In this document: positions 57,127 through 64,000 of the stretch, piece after piece
Layout of the letters: each line of letters opens with the position of its first letter
How positions within the stretch are numbered: position 1 is the stretch's first letter
Assembly (NCBI GenBank): GCA_050699815.1
Contig: JBOHFT010000004.1
Span: forward strand, 1-64,000
Length of the DNA stretch: 64,000 nucleotides
Direction of reading: 5' to 3'
Source of the DNA: GCA-003244245 sp050699815
GTDB lineage: Bacteria > Actinomycetota > Actinomycetes > Mycobacteriales > Pseudonocardiaceae
Position numbers and translations under genes: made by a program
Notes under the pieces: model-generated
Databases searched by the model: none
Told to the model about the DNA's origin: nothing
The model's input: the letters and a program-made list of their open reading frames with translations, nothing else

Positions 57127-57990
57127 TCAGGGCTGGTTCAGCGGGATCGCCAGGTCGACCACGCTGCGGCCGAGGGGACCGACCAGCTCGGCCTTACCGG
57201 AGGACAGGGTGATCCGGTAAAGCCCGTACTGGCCGCCGACCGGCAGGGTGGCGAAGGCCATCTGGTCGCCGCGCGCCGTGCTGTAGATGTCGAACCCGGC
57301 GTTGGCGCCGGCGTCGACGGTGAGCTTGCCGGTGGCGGCGAGCAGCCCGGCGTTGGCCGGCGACTGGATCACGATCTGGTCCAACGTGATGTCCAGGTCG
57401 TACAGCGTGGTCGCAGTGTTCGGGTCGGTGTCGTTGTTCGTGTATGCCGCGCCGGTGAGTCCCCTGGCCGGCGGGGCCGGCGGGGTGGCCGGCGGGACTG
57501 GCGGGTAGCTCAGCTGGGTGTCAGCGACGGTCGCCGGCAGCGGAGTCGTGAAGGGCTGCCGCAGGTTCTGGCCGGTGTCGCTGACCACCCGCAGCGCGTT
57601 GGCGAAGGGGTTGAAGTCAACCCCGAAGTCCGTGCCCTGCAGGGCGATCGTCAGCCGTCCCACACTGGTCGCCTGGCCGTTCGTCGCCACGGTGTAGAGG
57701 CCGCCTTTGTCCCCGACGCCGTACAGCTTGCCGTCCTGCACCCGGTAATCGATGCCGACCAGCCGGGCGTCGCCGCCGCCGAGGCCGCGGATCGTGCCGG
57801 TTTCGCGGGGGCTGGGGTTGCTCGCGGAGAACTGGACGAGCTTGTTGTCGTCGGTCAGGCCGACGATGTCGAGGGCTGGCTGGCCGCTATCACCGGCGGG
57901 GCTTCCCTGGGCGCAGGCCACTGTGGTGGATAGGAGGAGCACGGCACCTGCGAGAAGTGTGACCAGACGGGCGTTCAACGGCGTGCGCAA
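57127..57990 (-). CDS. Exported DUF4394 protein
   Basis: 287 residues. The N-terminal signal sequence VTLLAGAVLLLSTTVACAQG has a weak lipobox (TVAC), so it may be lipid-anchored. The rest is a DUF4394 beta-propeller-like domain: DIVGLTDDNKLVQFSASNPS, DYRVQDGKLYGVGDKGGLYT, FGVDFNPFANALRVVSDTGQ and ANAGFDIYSTARGDQMAFAT. Extracytoplasmic; function unknown. Confidence 0.85.
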   Translation of the reverse strand: MRTPLNARLVTLLAGAVLLLSTTVACAQGSPAGDSGQPALDIVGLTDDNKLVQFSASNPSPRETGTIRGLGGGDARLVGIDYRVQDGKLYGVGDKGGLYTVATNGQATSVGRLTIALQGTDFGVDFNPFANALRVVSDTGQNLRQPFTTPLPATVADTQLSYPPVPPATPPAPPARGLTGAAYTNNDTDPNTATTLYDLDITLDQIVIQSPANAGLLAATGKLTVDAGANAGFDIYSTARGDQMAFATLPVGGQYGLYRITLSSGKAELVGPLGRSVVDLAIPLNQP

Positions 57991-58100
57991 GGTTCATCCC
58001 CCTTCGAACGGATGGAGCGGACCGCGGACGCGACCCCTGGGACATGTTCGGCCTACCCTGCCACTGCGTTCACCGAACGCTTGACAGCCTCAATGTCGGC

Positions 58101-58462
58101 TCAGCGCCAGGCGGACACCAGGTCGTCGGGACCGTAGACCGCCGCCAGGTCCCAGGCCGTGCAGCCGGAGCGGCTCACCGCGATCAACGGGGCGTCGCGA
58201 CCCCCCGCACCTCGGCGCGATGCGCGGCGAGATCGGCTAGGTCCCGCTGGTCGAATGGGCGACGCTTCCGGTGCGGGTCCAGTAGCCGCCGACGACTGCG
58301 GTCCCAGCCAGGCGCGGATCACTGGTGGCGAGGCGCTCCAGCGAGGCGCGCACCAGCGGTCCCACAGCGCCTGCAGCGCACCCTCGAGCGAGGGACTCGC
58401 CTGCGCCAGCCACGGGAACTCATCAAGCACCACGATGGCGGGGCCGTCGGGCAGCTGCCCGC
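58101..58462 (-). pseudogene. AAA ATPase (DUF234 type) relic with deletions and frameshifts
   Basis: Pieces in different minus-strand frames match the same family as the intact gene at 58503-59978. QLPDGPAIVVLDEFPWLAQA (Walker B) comes first, then a segment RPFDQRDLADLAAHRAEVRG in a second frame, and finally LIAVSRSGCTAWDLAAVYGP with DDLVSAWR and stop. The P-loop and most of the protein are gone. It abuts the intact copy, suggesting an old tandem pair. Confidence 0.65.
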
Positions 58463-58502
58463 CACATCGATGAGACTACCGGAAATGCTAGTTTCATCGA
58501 TG

Positions 58503-59978
58503 TTAGTGAGATGCCTCCACGGCATAGAGGCGATCAAGGCCGATACAGCCGACCTGCCCGTCTCCCTCAGCCGCCAGCAGCTCGGCAGTGAAGCCGGTGC
58601 CGCTGAAGCACAGCAGCCGCGCTCGCTCGGCGCCAGCCCGATCCTGGGCGACGAGGAGCTGACGGATCCGCCGGAGCCGGTCGAGGTGATCGACGTTCAT
58701 CACCTGTCCCCACTTCGCCTCCCCCAGGGCCAGCACTCGCCCGTCCGCTGTTGCCACCACGACGTCGACCTCCCAGGTGCGCCGCCGGGCAGCATCGTTG
58801 ACCACGCCGCCGGTCACCGTAGCTGCCCGGCCGCCGACCGTGGCGTCGTCGGCGAAACGGGCCGCCCAGTCCCGGCACAGCTGCTCGAAGTGCGGGCCGA
58901 GCACTGCCGAGTCGAAGCGGGCCCGGGCGTCGGCCCATACCGTCGCGGCCTGCCCGGGGCGCTCCAGCCTGGCCCACTCCGGGCGCATCACGGCGTGGTA
59001 AAAGGTGATCAGTGGTTCGGTGATGCGCACTCTGCTGCGGCTGGCCCGGAACGCGTCCGGATCCCGGCGCAGCAGCCCGGCGTCCTCCAGCACGGTCAGC
59101 GGGTGTTGCAGCGCGTCATCCCGCCGGCCGACGAAGCGGGCGATGGCCCCGCGGGTGTGGTGGCCTTCCGCTACGGCGGCCAGAACCGAGTGGTAGAGCG
59201 CCTTGTCCCGCAGCGAGGGCTCCTCCGCCAGCAGGTATCGGGCCTCCTTGAACAGTGGGCTCGCCGGGTTGAGCACGGTGCGGACCACCCAGGCGTCGAA
59301 GTCGTCGGCCCCGGCGGGCGCGTCGCCGGCGGTGTACTCACGGCGGTAGGCAGGAGTGCCGCCCACAATGGAATGCACCCGAACGGCGAGATGCGGGTCG
59401 TCGATCCCCCAGAACCCTGCGGCGGCCCGATAGTCGAAGGTGGGCACGGTGAGGTCGAGACCAGCACGACCGCGCAATGGAGCCGAGCCGGACAGCAATC
59501 CACCCATGAAAGTCATCGACGAACCGCACAGCACCAGCCGTGCCCGGGAACTTGTGCGTTCCTTTCGTCGGGGCCCGAGGGCTTTCTGCACGATCGACGG
59601 CAGCGCCGGGCTTGAGGCACAGAGGTACGGGAACTCGTCAAGGACGACCAGCACGGGTGCCTCACGTCCGAGCGCCAGCAACAGGTCCATCGCCTGCTCC
59701 CAGTCTCGAAGCGACGGCGCGGCAGGCATATCCAGGTACTGGGCCACCGCCTCGGCCAGCTGCCGCAGCGACTCCGCCTCAGTAGCCTCGGTGGCCACGA
59801 AGTAGAACCCACCCGTCGCCGAGCACAACGCCTCGAGCAGGTAAGACTTGCCCTGTCGGCGACGTCCGGACACCACCCCCAGCGTGGCACCCGGCGAGGC
59901 GCCGGTGCAGAACCGGACGAGCGCCTCCCACTCCCACGCGCGGTCGTACATGTCCGGCGGCCGGCGGATCGAGCTCAC
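58503..59978 (-). CDS. AAA ATPase with C-terminal DUF234 nuclease-like domain
   Basis: 491 residues. Walker A VVSGRRRQGKSYLLEAL, Walker B VLVVLDEFPYLCASSP, sensor CGSSMTFMGGLLSG, a winged helix (TRGAIARFVGRRDDALQHPL) and the C-terminal DUF234 region with EVDVVVATADGRVLALGEAK, a PD-(D/E)xK-like Asp and Glu-x-Lys pair. This is the archaeal/actinobacterial ATPase family of unclear role, sometimes linked to mobile elements. All motifs are intact. Relatives on both sides (58101-58462 and 55489-56604) are broken. Confidence 0.85.
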   Translation of the reverse strand: MSSIRRPPDMYDRAWEWEALVRFCTGASPGATLGVVSGRRRQGKSYLLEALCSATGGFYFVATEATEAESLRQLAEAVAQYLDMPAAPSLRDWEQAMDLLLALGREAPVLVVLDEFPYLCASSPALPSIVQKALGPRRKERTSSRARLVLCGSSMTFMGGLLSGSAPLRGRAGLDLTVPTFDYRAAAGFWGIDDPHLAVRVHSIVGGTPAYRREYTAGDAPAGADDFDAWVVRTVLNPASPLFKEARYLLAEEPSLRDKALYHSVLAAVAEGHHTRGAIARFVGRRDDALQHPLTVLEDAGLLRRDPDAFRASRSRVRITEPLITFYHAVMRPEWARLERPGQAATVWADARARFDSAVLGPHFEQLCRDWAARFADDATVGGRAATVTGGVVNDAARRRTWEVDVVVATADGRVLALGEAKWGQVMNVDHLDRLRRIRQLLVAQDRAGAERARLLCFSGTGFTAELLAAEGDGQVGCIGLDRLYAVEASH

Positions 59979-60015
59979 GGTTGCTACCGTACTACCGGTG
60001 GCGCAGAAGGTGTAA

Positions 60016-61011
60016 TCATACTTCCAGTAACCATGATTCCCGCTCAGCCCGCTCGCCTGAGACGGACGACATCGCTGCCTCTAAAGCTGCCCTGATGCTG
60101 TGGCCGACGGCCTCGGCGACCGGCGGCGGGAAGGCGTTGCCGATCTGCCGGTAAGCAGCCGTCTTACGGCCCGCAAAACGCCATTCTGGCGGGAAACCTT
60201 GCACCGCGGCCGCCATGGGCAAGGTCAGCCGTGGCACATGGTGCGGTGGGTGACGAATCGTCGGCGGTGCGTCTGCTAAGCCCTTGCCATCGACGCCCAG
60301 CCGCAGCCACTCCGCCCGCGCCCGGGTCGGACCGAGGTCCGGACCTCCATGCTTGCGTGACCCACCCACAAGAGTCGGCCCGATCGTGTTGGCTCGCGTG
60401 GCCCACATGGCCGCGCCCGGCCAGCCGTCAGCAGTCATCAGCCGCTTCAGCACCTTGCCAACGGTCGGCGGTGCACCCACCGATGCCGGCCACCTGAAGT
60501 GTTCGAAATCCGCTGCCCGCAAGCCCACCAAAATGAAACGCGGACGAAGCTGCGGCACTCCGAACTCTGAGGCATTCAATACCTGCCAGTCGCAGACGTA
60601 ACCCATCTTGCTCATGCGCTCAAAAATCTGCGCGCGATAGTCGGCAAACCGGGCAGTCGCCAGGCCCTTGACGTTTTCCAGCATCACGGCACGGGGCTGA
60701 GCGTCCGCAACCATATCGAGTGCCCGGGGGAAGAGATCGCGCTCATCGTCTTCGCCGAGCCTTTTTCCGGCTATGGAAAACGGTGGGCACGGAACACCCC
60801 CCGCGAACAAGTCAACCCCGGAAAATTGTTTCGCGTCAACGCTGTGCACGTCACGTTCGATCACATGCCAGCCCGGCCGGTTGAGGCGTAGCGTCGCACA
60901 GGCCTCAAACTCGATCTCCACCGCGGCTACATGCGTGAAACCCGCACGTTCAAGGCCGAGTGATTGGCCACCGGCACCAGCGCAGATCTCAAAGCAGGTC
61001 AGGTCTGTCAC
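60016..61011 (-). CDS. DNA (cytosine-5) methyltransferase
   Basis: 331 residues from GTG 61011; the longer upstream frame is antisense to vsr. FEICAGAGGQSLGLERAGFT is motif I, GGVPCPPFSIAGKRL motif IV with the catalytic Cys (PCPP rather than PCQP), VMLENVKGL motif VI, and RQIGNAFPPPVAEAVG motif X. The target recognition region is about residues 190-270; the target site cannot be read from sequence. No restriction endonuclease lies beside it. It is divergent from vsr, 100 bp apart, the classic Dcm-Vsr partnership. Confidence 0.93.
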   Translation of the reverse strand: MTDLTCFEICAGAGGQSLGLERAGFTHVAAVEIEFEACATLRLNRPGWHVIERDVHSVDAKQFSGVDLFAGGVPCPPFSIAGKRLGEDDERDLFPRALDMVADAQPRAVMLENVKGLATARFADYRAQIFERMSKMGYVCDWQVLNASEFGVPQLRPRFILVGLRAADFEHFRWPASVGAPPTVGKVLKRLMTADGWPGAAMWATRANTIGPTLVGGSRKHGGPDLGPTRARAEWLRLGVDGKGLADAPPTIRHPPHHVPRLTLPMAAAVQGFPPEWRFAGRKTAAYRQIGNAFPPPVAEAVGHSIRAALEAAMSSVSGERAERESWLLEV

Positions 61012-61111
61012 GGTGGCTCCAGCGTGGGTGGGGGTGGGGCGTGGATCGAACGCTTGTTCGGACGCGATCCTTTCACGGGACGGCCGCGCGGGCGAGGAGG
61101 CTAGCAAGATC

Positions 61112-61567
61112 ATGTCTGGTGTGTCGCACCGGGGGCCTGCCCCTACGCCAGCGGCGAGCACTGCCGGCCGCAGCCGGAACATGCAAGCCATCCGCCGCGC
61201 CAACACCAAGCCCGAGGTTGCCCTCCGTTCGGCGCTGCATCGAGCCGGGCTCCGCTTCCGCAAGGACTACCGCCTCGATCTCGCAGAGGGGCGCGTACGT
61301 CCTGACGTGGTGTTCACCAGGGCGCGCGTCGCGGTATTCGTCGATGGGTGCTTCTGGCACTGCTGCCCAGACCATGGCCGTCAGCCCAGCGTCAACAGTG
61401 GCTACTGGGCACCAAAACTGCAGCGCAACGTCGACCGTGATCACCAAAACACGATCACGCTGGAGCGGGCAGGCTGGATAGTCGTGCGGATCTGGGAGCA
61501 TCAGGACGCCAAGCAGGCCGTGACAGCGGTGAGCGAAGCACTACAGCGTGCGCACCGGAACCGATAA
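61112..61567 (+). CDS. vsr: Very-short-patch mismatch endonuclease
   Basis: 151 residues from ATG 61112 (GAGGAGG at 61095-61101). MQAIRRANTKPEVALRSALH, RPDVVFTRARVAVFVDGCFW (catalytic Asp and metal site), HCCPDH and WIVVRIWEHQD are Vsr hallmarks. It nicks next to T:G mismatches that arise when 5-methylcytosine deaminates, so it protects the methyltransferase's sites. A strong hairpin follows the gene. Confidence 0.92.
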   Translation: MSGVSHRGPAPTPAASTAGRSRNMQAIRRANTKPEVALRSALHRAGLRFRKDYRLDLAEGRVRPDVVFTRARVAVFVDGCFWHCCPDHGRQPSVNSGYWAPKLQRNVDRDHQNTITLERAGWIVVRIWEHQDAKQAVTAVSEALQRAHRNR

Positions 61568-61614
61568 GGCAGCCGCAGCAGGGGAAGCCTGCCGGGACGA
61601 TGCGCGTTGCTGGC

Positions 61615-61669
61615 TGGTAGCTCTCCAAGGACTACCGCCGACGGGTGAGGTGGCCTTGGAGAGCTACCA
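61615..61669. terminator. Hairpin terminator after vsr
   Basis: TGGTAGCTCTCCAAGG and CCTTGGAGAGCTACCA are 16-bp perfect arms around a 23-base loop that contains further CTACC/GGTGG symmetry. Confidence 0.75.
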
Positions 61670-61693
61670 ACTACCCGAAGGTGGGAGGGTGCT

Positions 61694-62419
61694 GTGGCAG
61701 CCGAGGCGGTCCAGGTGCAGCGGGTTCTGGTGGTAGCGGCACATCCGGACGACGTGGACTTCGGATCCGCCGGCACGATCGCGATCTGGACCGACGCGGG
61801 TCTTGAGGTGTCCTACTGCATTGTGACCGACGGTGCCGCCGGTGGTGCCGACCCCAGGGTGCCCCGCTCGGCGATCAGCGGTATCCGCCAGGACGAGCAG
61901 CGCAAGGCGGCCACCACGCTGGGCGTCACCGACGTCGAGTTCCTCGGCTACCCCGACGGCAGGCTGACGGTGAGCTTCGAGCTGCGGCGCGACATCACCC
62001 GTGTCATCCGCCGGACCCGGCCGGATCGGATGGTGATCCCGTCTCCGCACCGTGACCTGCGCAATCTCTATGGCAGCCACCCCGATCACCAGGCGGCCGG
62101 GGAAGCCGCACTGTGCGCGGTCTACCCCGACGCCCGCAACCCGTTCACGCATCCTGAACTGCTCGCCGAGGAGGGCCTGGATGCACACACCGTCCCCGAA
62201 GTGTGGGTATCGAGCCCCAACGACCGGGCCGACCACTACATCGACATCACCGACACCTTCGGCCGCAAGATCGCCGCGCTGCGTGCGCACGCCAGCCAGA
62301 CCGCGCATATAACGGGGCTGGAGGAGCGGATGCGCGACTGGGGTTCCCTGCAGGCCCGGGCCGCTGGGCTGGCAGAGGGCCGGCTGGCGGAGGGCTACCT
62401 CGTCCTCGATACCCGCTGA
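61694..62419 (+). CDS. PIG-L/LmbE-family deacetylase
   Basis: 241 residues from GTG 61694 (GGGAGG upstream). VLVVAAHPDDVDFGSAGTIA contains the AHPDD zinc motif; SGIRQDEQRKAATTLGVTDV, HRDLRNLYGSHPDHQAAGEA (HxxH zinc ligands) complete the active site. Family members remove acetyl groups from N-acetylglucosamine derivatives (MshB) or cleave mycothiol conjugates (Mca). The residues here match the broad group, not clearly either. Its last 25 bp overlap the convergent hydrolase gene. Confidence 0.88.
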   Translation: MAAEAVQVQRVLVVAAHPDDVDFGSAGTIAIWTDAGLEVSYCIVTDGAAGGADPRVPRSAISGIRQDEQRKAATTLGVTDVEFLGYPDGRLTVSFELRRDITRVIRRTRPDRMVIPSPHRDLRNLYGSHPDHQAAGEAALCAVYPDARNPFTHPELLAEEGLDAHTVPEVWVSSPNDRADHYIDITDTFGRKIAALRAHASQTAHITGLEERMRDWGSLQARAAGLAEGRLAEGYLVLDTR

Positions 62420-63234
62420 CGCGAGTCGCTCCAGTCAGCCAGATCCGGGTCGCTGCCGGTGAGCAGGACGTGGGCCACCAGGTCGGGATTGTCGTTCATC
62501 GGCAGGTGCCCGCAGCCGGGCAGCCGCAAGAGCCGGACGTGCGGGATCAGCCGGATGACCGACTCGGCCCGGGGCCGCCGCATGAGGACGTCCCGGGCTC
62601 CCCAGGCGATGGTCACCGGCACATCGGGCACCCGGCCGGTGAAGATGACCTTGTCTCCGGCCGCCACGGTGGGACCGAAGCCGACCGCGCCGATCAACGC
62701 CCGCATGTCCTCGAGCACCACCTGTGGCTCGAGCAGGTCCGGGCGGGCGAACAGGACGCCGGTCATGAGCGCCCGCCCGGCCGTCGTCTGGGCCAGCCGG
62801 GTCGCGAGCTTCGGGGGCAGGTACCGCGCGGTGCGGTGCACCGACCGCACCATGCCCATCGACACCCGGCGTCCCATCGGGGTCCATAGTCCCGCTGGGG
62901 ACAGCGCCGTCGCGCTGCGCACCATCCCCCGCTGCGCCAGCACGAGCGACACCAGGCCACCCATCGAGTTCCCGGCCACGTGCGGCCGGTCCAGTCCCAG
63001 GCTCGCGAAGAACTCCGACAGCACGATCACCGCGGTGTCCAGCTCGTAGGGCAGGTGATCGGGCAGCGGCGGGGACTCACCGAAGCCCGGGAAGTCGAGG
63101 GAGATCACCTCGCGGTGCTTGGCCAACCGGCCGACGACGGGAAGCCACCCCTGCCGCCGGTGCCCGACCGCGTGCAGCAGCACCAGCGGCGGCCCCGCGC
63201 CGCACCTGTCGTAGGCCAGCTGCACACCAAGCAC
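62395..63234 (-). CDS. Alpha/beta-fold hydrolase
   Basis: 279 residues from GTG 63234; an ATG at 63306 would add 24 residues without homology. PPLVLLHAVGHRRQGWLPVV is the oxyanion strand and loop, HVAGNSMGGLVSLVLAQRG the nucleophile elbow (Ser in GNSMGG), TIAWGARDVLMRRP the Asp, and LPGCGHLPMNDNPDLV the His. Cytosolic esterase, lipase or C-C hydrolase; substrate unknown. Confidence 0.87.
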   Translation of the reverse strand: MLGVQLAYDRCGAGPPLVLLHAVGHRRQGWLPVVGRLAKHREVISLDFPGFGESPPLPDHLPYELDTAVIVLSEFFASLGLDRPHVAGNSMGGLVSLVLAQRGMVRSATALSPAGLWTPMGRRVSMGMVRSVHRTARYLPPKLATRLAQTTAGRALMTGVLFARPDLLEPQVVLEDMRALIGAVGFGPTVAAGDKVIFTGRVPDVPVTIAWGARDVLMRRPRAESVIRLIPHVRLLRLPGCGHLPMNDNPDLVAHVLLTGSDPDLADWSDSRQRVSRTR

Positions 63235-63322
63235 TGTATCGACTCGTGACCCGCCAGTAACTAGTGCTCTAAGGTGCACGACGCACGCAAAACCCCCACC
63301 CGCCATGGGAGGATATCCACTC

Positions 63323-64000
63323 GTGCACGAGATGGCCGACCGGGTCGCCCGCCGGCAGGCTGCCCTGCCGCAGATCCGCTACCCGCCGGCCCTGCCGGTG
63401 AGCCAGCGCAAGGACGAGATCGCCGCAGCGATCCGGGACCACCAGGTGGTGATCGTCGCCGGGGAGACCGGGTCCGGGAAGACCACCCAGCTCCCGAAGA
63501 TCTGCCTGGAGCTGGGCCGGGGGATCCACGGCACGATCGGGCACACCCAGCCGCGCCGGCTGGCAGCCCGCACGGTGGCCGAGCGCATCGCCGAAGAGCT
63601 GGGGGTCCCGGTCGGCGGCGCGGTCGGCTGGAAGGTGCGGTTCACCGATCGCGCATCCGACGACACCCTGGTCAAGCTGATGACCGACGGCATCCTGCTG
63701 GCCGAGATCCAGTCCGACCGGTTGCTGCGGCAGTACGACACGCTGATCATCGACGAGGCGCACGAACGCTCCCTGAACATCGATTTCGTGCTGGGCTACC
63801 TCAGGCAGCTGCTGCCCCGCCGCCCCGACCTCACAGTGATCATCACGTCGGCGACCATCGACCCCGGGCGCTTCTCCCGGCACTTCGACGGTGCGCCGGT
63901 GATCGAGGTCTCCGGCCGCAGCTACCCGGTGGAGATCCGGTACCGCCCTTATGGCGTGGACTCCGACAACGACCCAGACGACCGCGACCAGACTCAGGCG
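63323..64000 (+). CDS. hrpA: ATP-dependent RNA helicase HrpA, 5' part
   Basis: Open from GTG 63323 to the window end (226 codons seen); GGGAGG lies 10 bases upstream, so the GTG is preferred to ATG 63332. VIVAGETGSGKTTQLPKICL is motif I, HTQPRRLAARTVAERIAEEL motif Ia, LIIDEAHERSLNIDFVLGYL the DEAH motif and VIITSATIDPGRFSRHF motif III. HrpA-type DEAH helicases of about 1,300 residues act in mRNA processing and stalled-ribosome rescue. The gene continues beyond the window. Confidence 0.93.
   Translation, partial: MHEMADRVARRQAALPQIRYPPALPVSQRKDEIAAAIRDHQVVIVAGETGSGKTTQLPKICLELGRGIHGTIGHTQPRRLAARTVAERIAEELGVPVGGAVGWKVRFTDRASDDTLVKLMTDGILLAEIQSDRLLRQYDTLIIDEAHERSLNIDFVLGYLRQLLPRRPDLTVIITSATIDPGRFSRHFDGAPVIEVSGRSYPVEIRYRPYGVDSDNDPDDRDQTQA

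Noticed and set aside
58044..59615. Plus-strand open frame of 523 codons in the AAA ATPase region
   Set aside because: It is opposite an ATPase with intact Walker motifs and lacks any recognisable domain.
1..64000. Insertion sequences, integrases, rRNA operons
   Set aside because: No transposase, recombinase or rRNA signature was seen on either strand; the many truncations must have other causes.

Overview
The window is high-GC DNA (mostly GC-ending codons) from an actinomycete. Taxonomic markers include a WhiB-type iron-sulfur regulator, a complete conservon (sensor kinase, roadblock, DUF742, GTPase), a maleylpyruvate isomerase of the mycothiol type, a DUF397/XRE pair, an actinobacterial IHF relic and an EACC1/CHAT conflict repertoire. 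A member of the Pseudonocardiales is my best guess, but the order is inference only.

Layout. 1-5.8 kb: small secreted and membrane proteins, a small ORF coupled to whiB, a CsbD stress protein, a DUF4383-like membrane protein and a parallel beta-helix protein. 5.9-9.5 kb: hyuA-hyuB. 9.5-20.1 kb: an accessory region rich in broken genes. It holds decayed XRE and nucleotidyltransferase genes, an EACC1 protein coupled to a truncated caspase-like protein, a three-gene graspetide cluster (precursor, ATP-grasp ligase, isoaspartyl-type methyltransferase), a frameshifted IHF relic and an intact-looking CHAT-STAND-TPR protein. 20.2-25.1 kb: a MetE-like protein and the conservon. 25.3-32.6 kb: a scattered selenocysteine locus (tRNA-Sec, selA, 5' part of selB). 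It is split by VapBC, a partial duplication of a coiled-coil gene plus selA, and an Rrf2 regulator divergent from a large metallo-beta-lactamase/rhodanese/sulfite-oxidase fusion. 32.6-41 kb: DUF397/XRE pair, then the overlapping minus-strand run lysC-asd-cupredoxin-two membrane proteins. 41-54.7 kb: housekeeping purB, purD and purA interspersed with a GDSL hydrolase, a PAS-GGDEF-EAL protein with degenerate motifs, a disrupted Na+/H+ antiporter and relics. 54.8-60 kb: a field of AAA ATPases and one nucleotidyltransferase, mostly truncated. 60-64 kb: DNA cytosine methyltransferase divergent from vsr, a PIG-L deacetylase, an alpha/beta hydrolase and the start of an HrpA helicase.

How the parts work together. 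The graspetide genes overlap by 4 bp each and form one translationally coupled unit that should make an ester- or amide-crosslinked peptide, probably aspartimidylated. The sulfur gene would take a persulfide through sulfite to sulfate in one polypeptide under Rrf2 control. Selenocysteine insertion looks compromised, because the only selB visible encodes just the first ~115 residues of the GTPase domain. Many intergenic spaces hold long inverted repeats, and one terminator-like family recurs at three sites. No transposase, integrase, rRNA or CRISPR array was seen.
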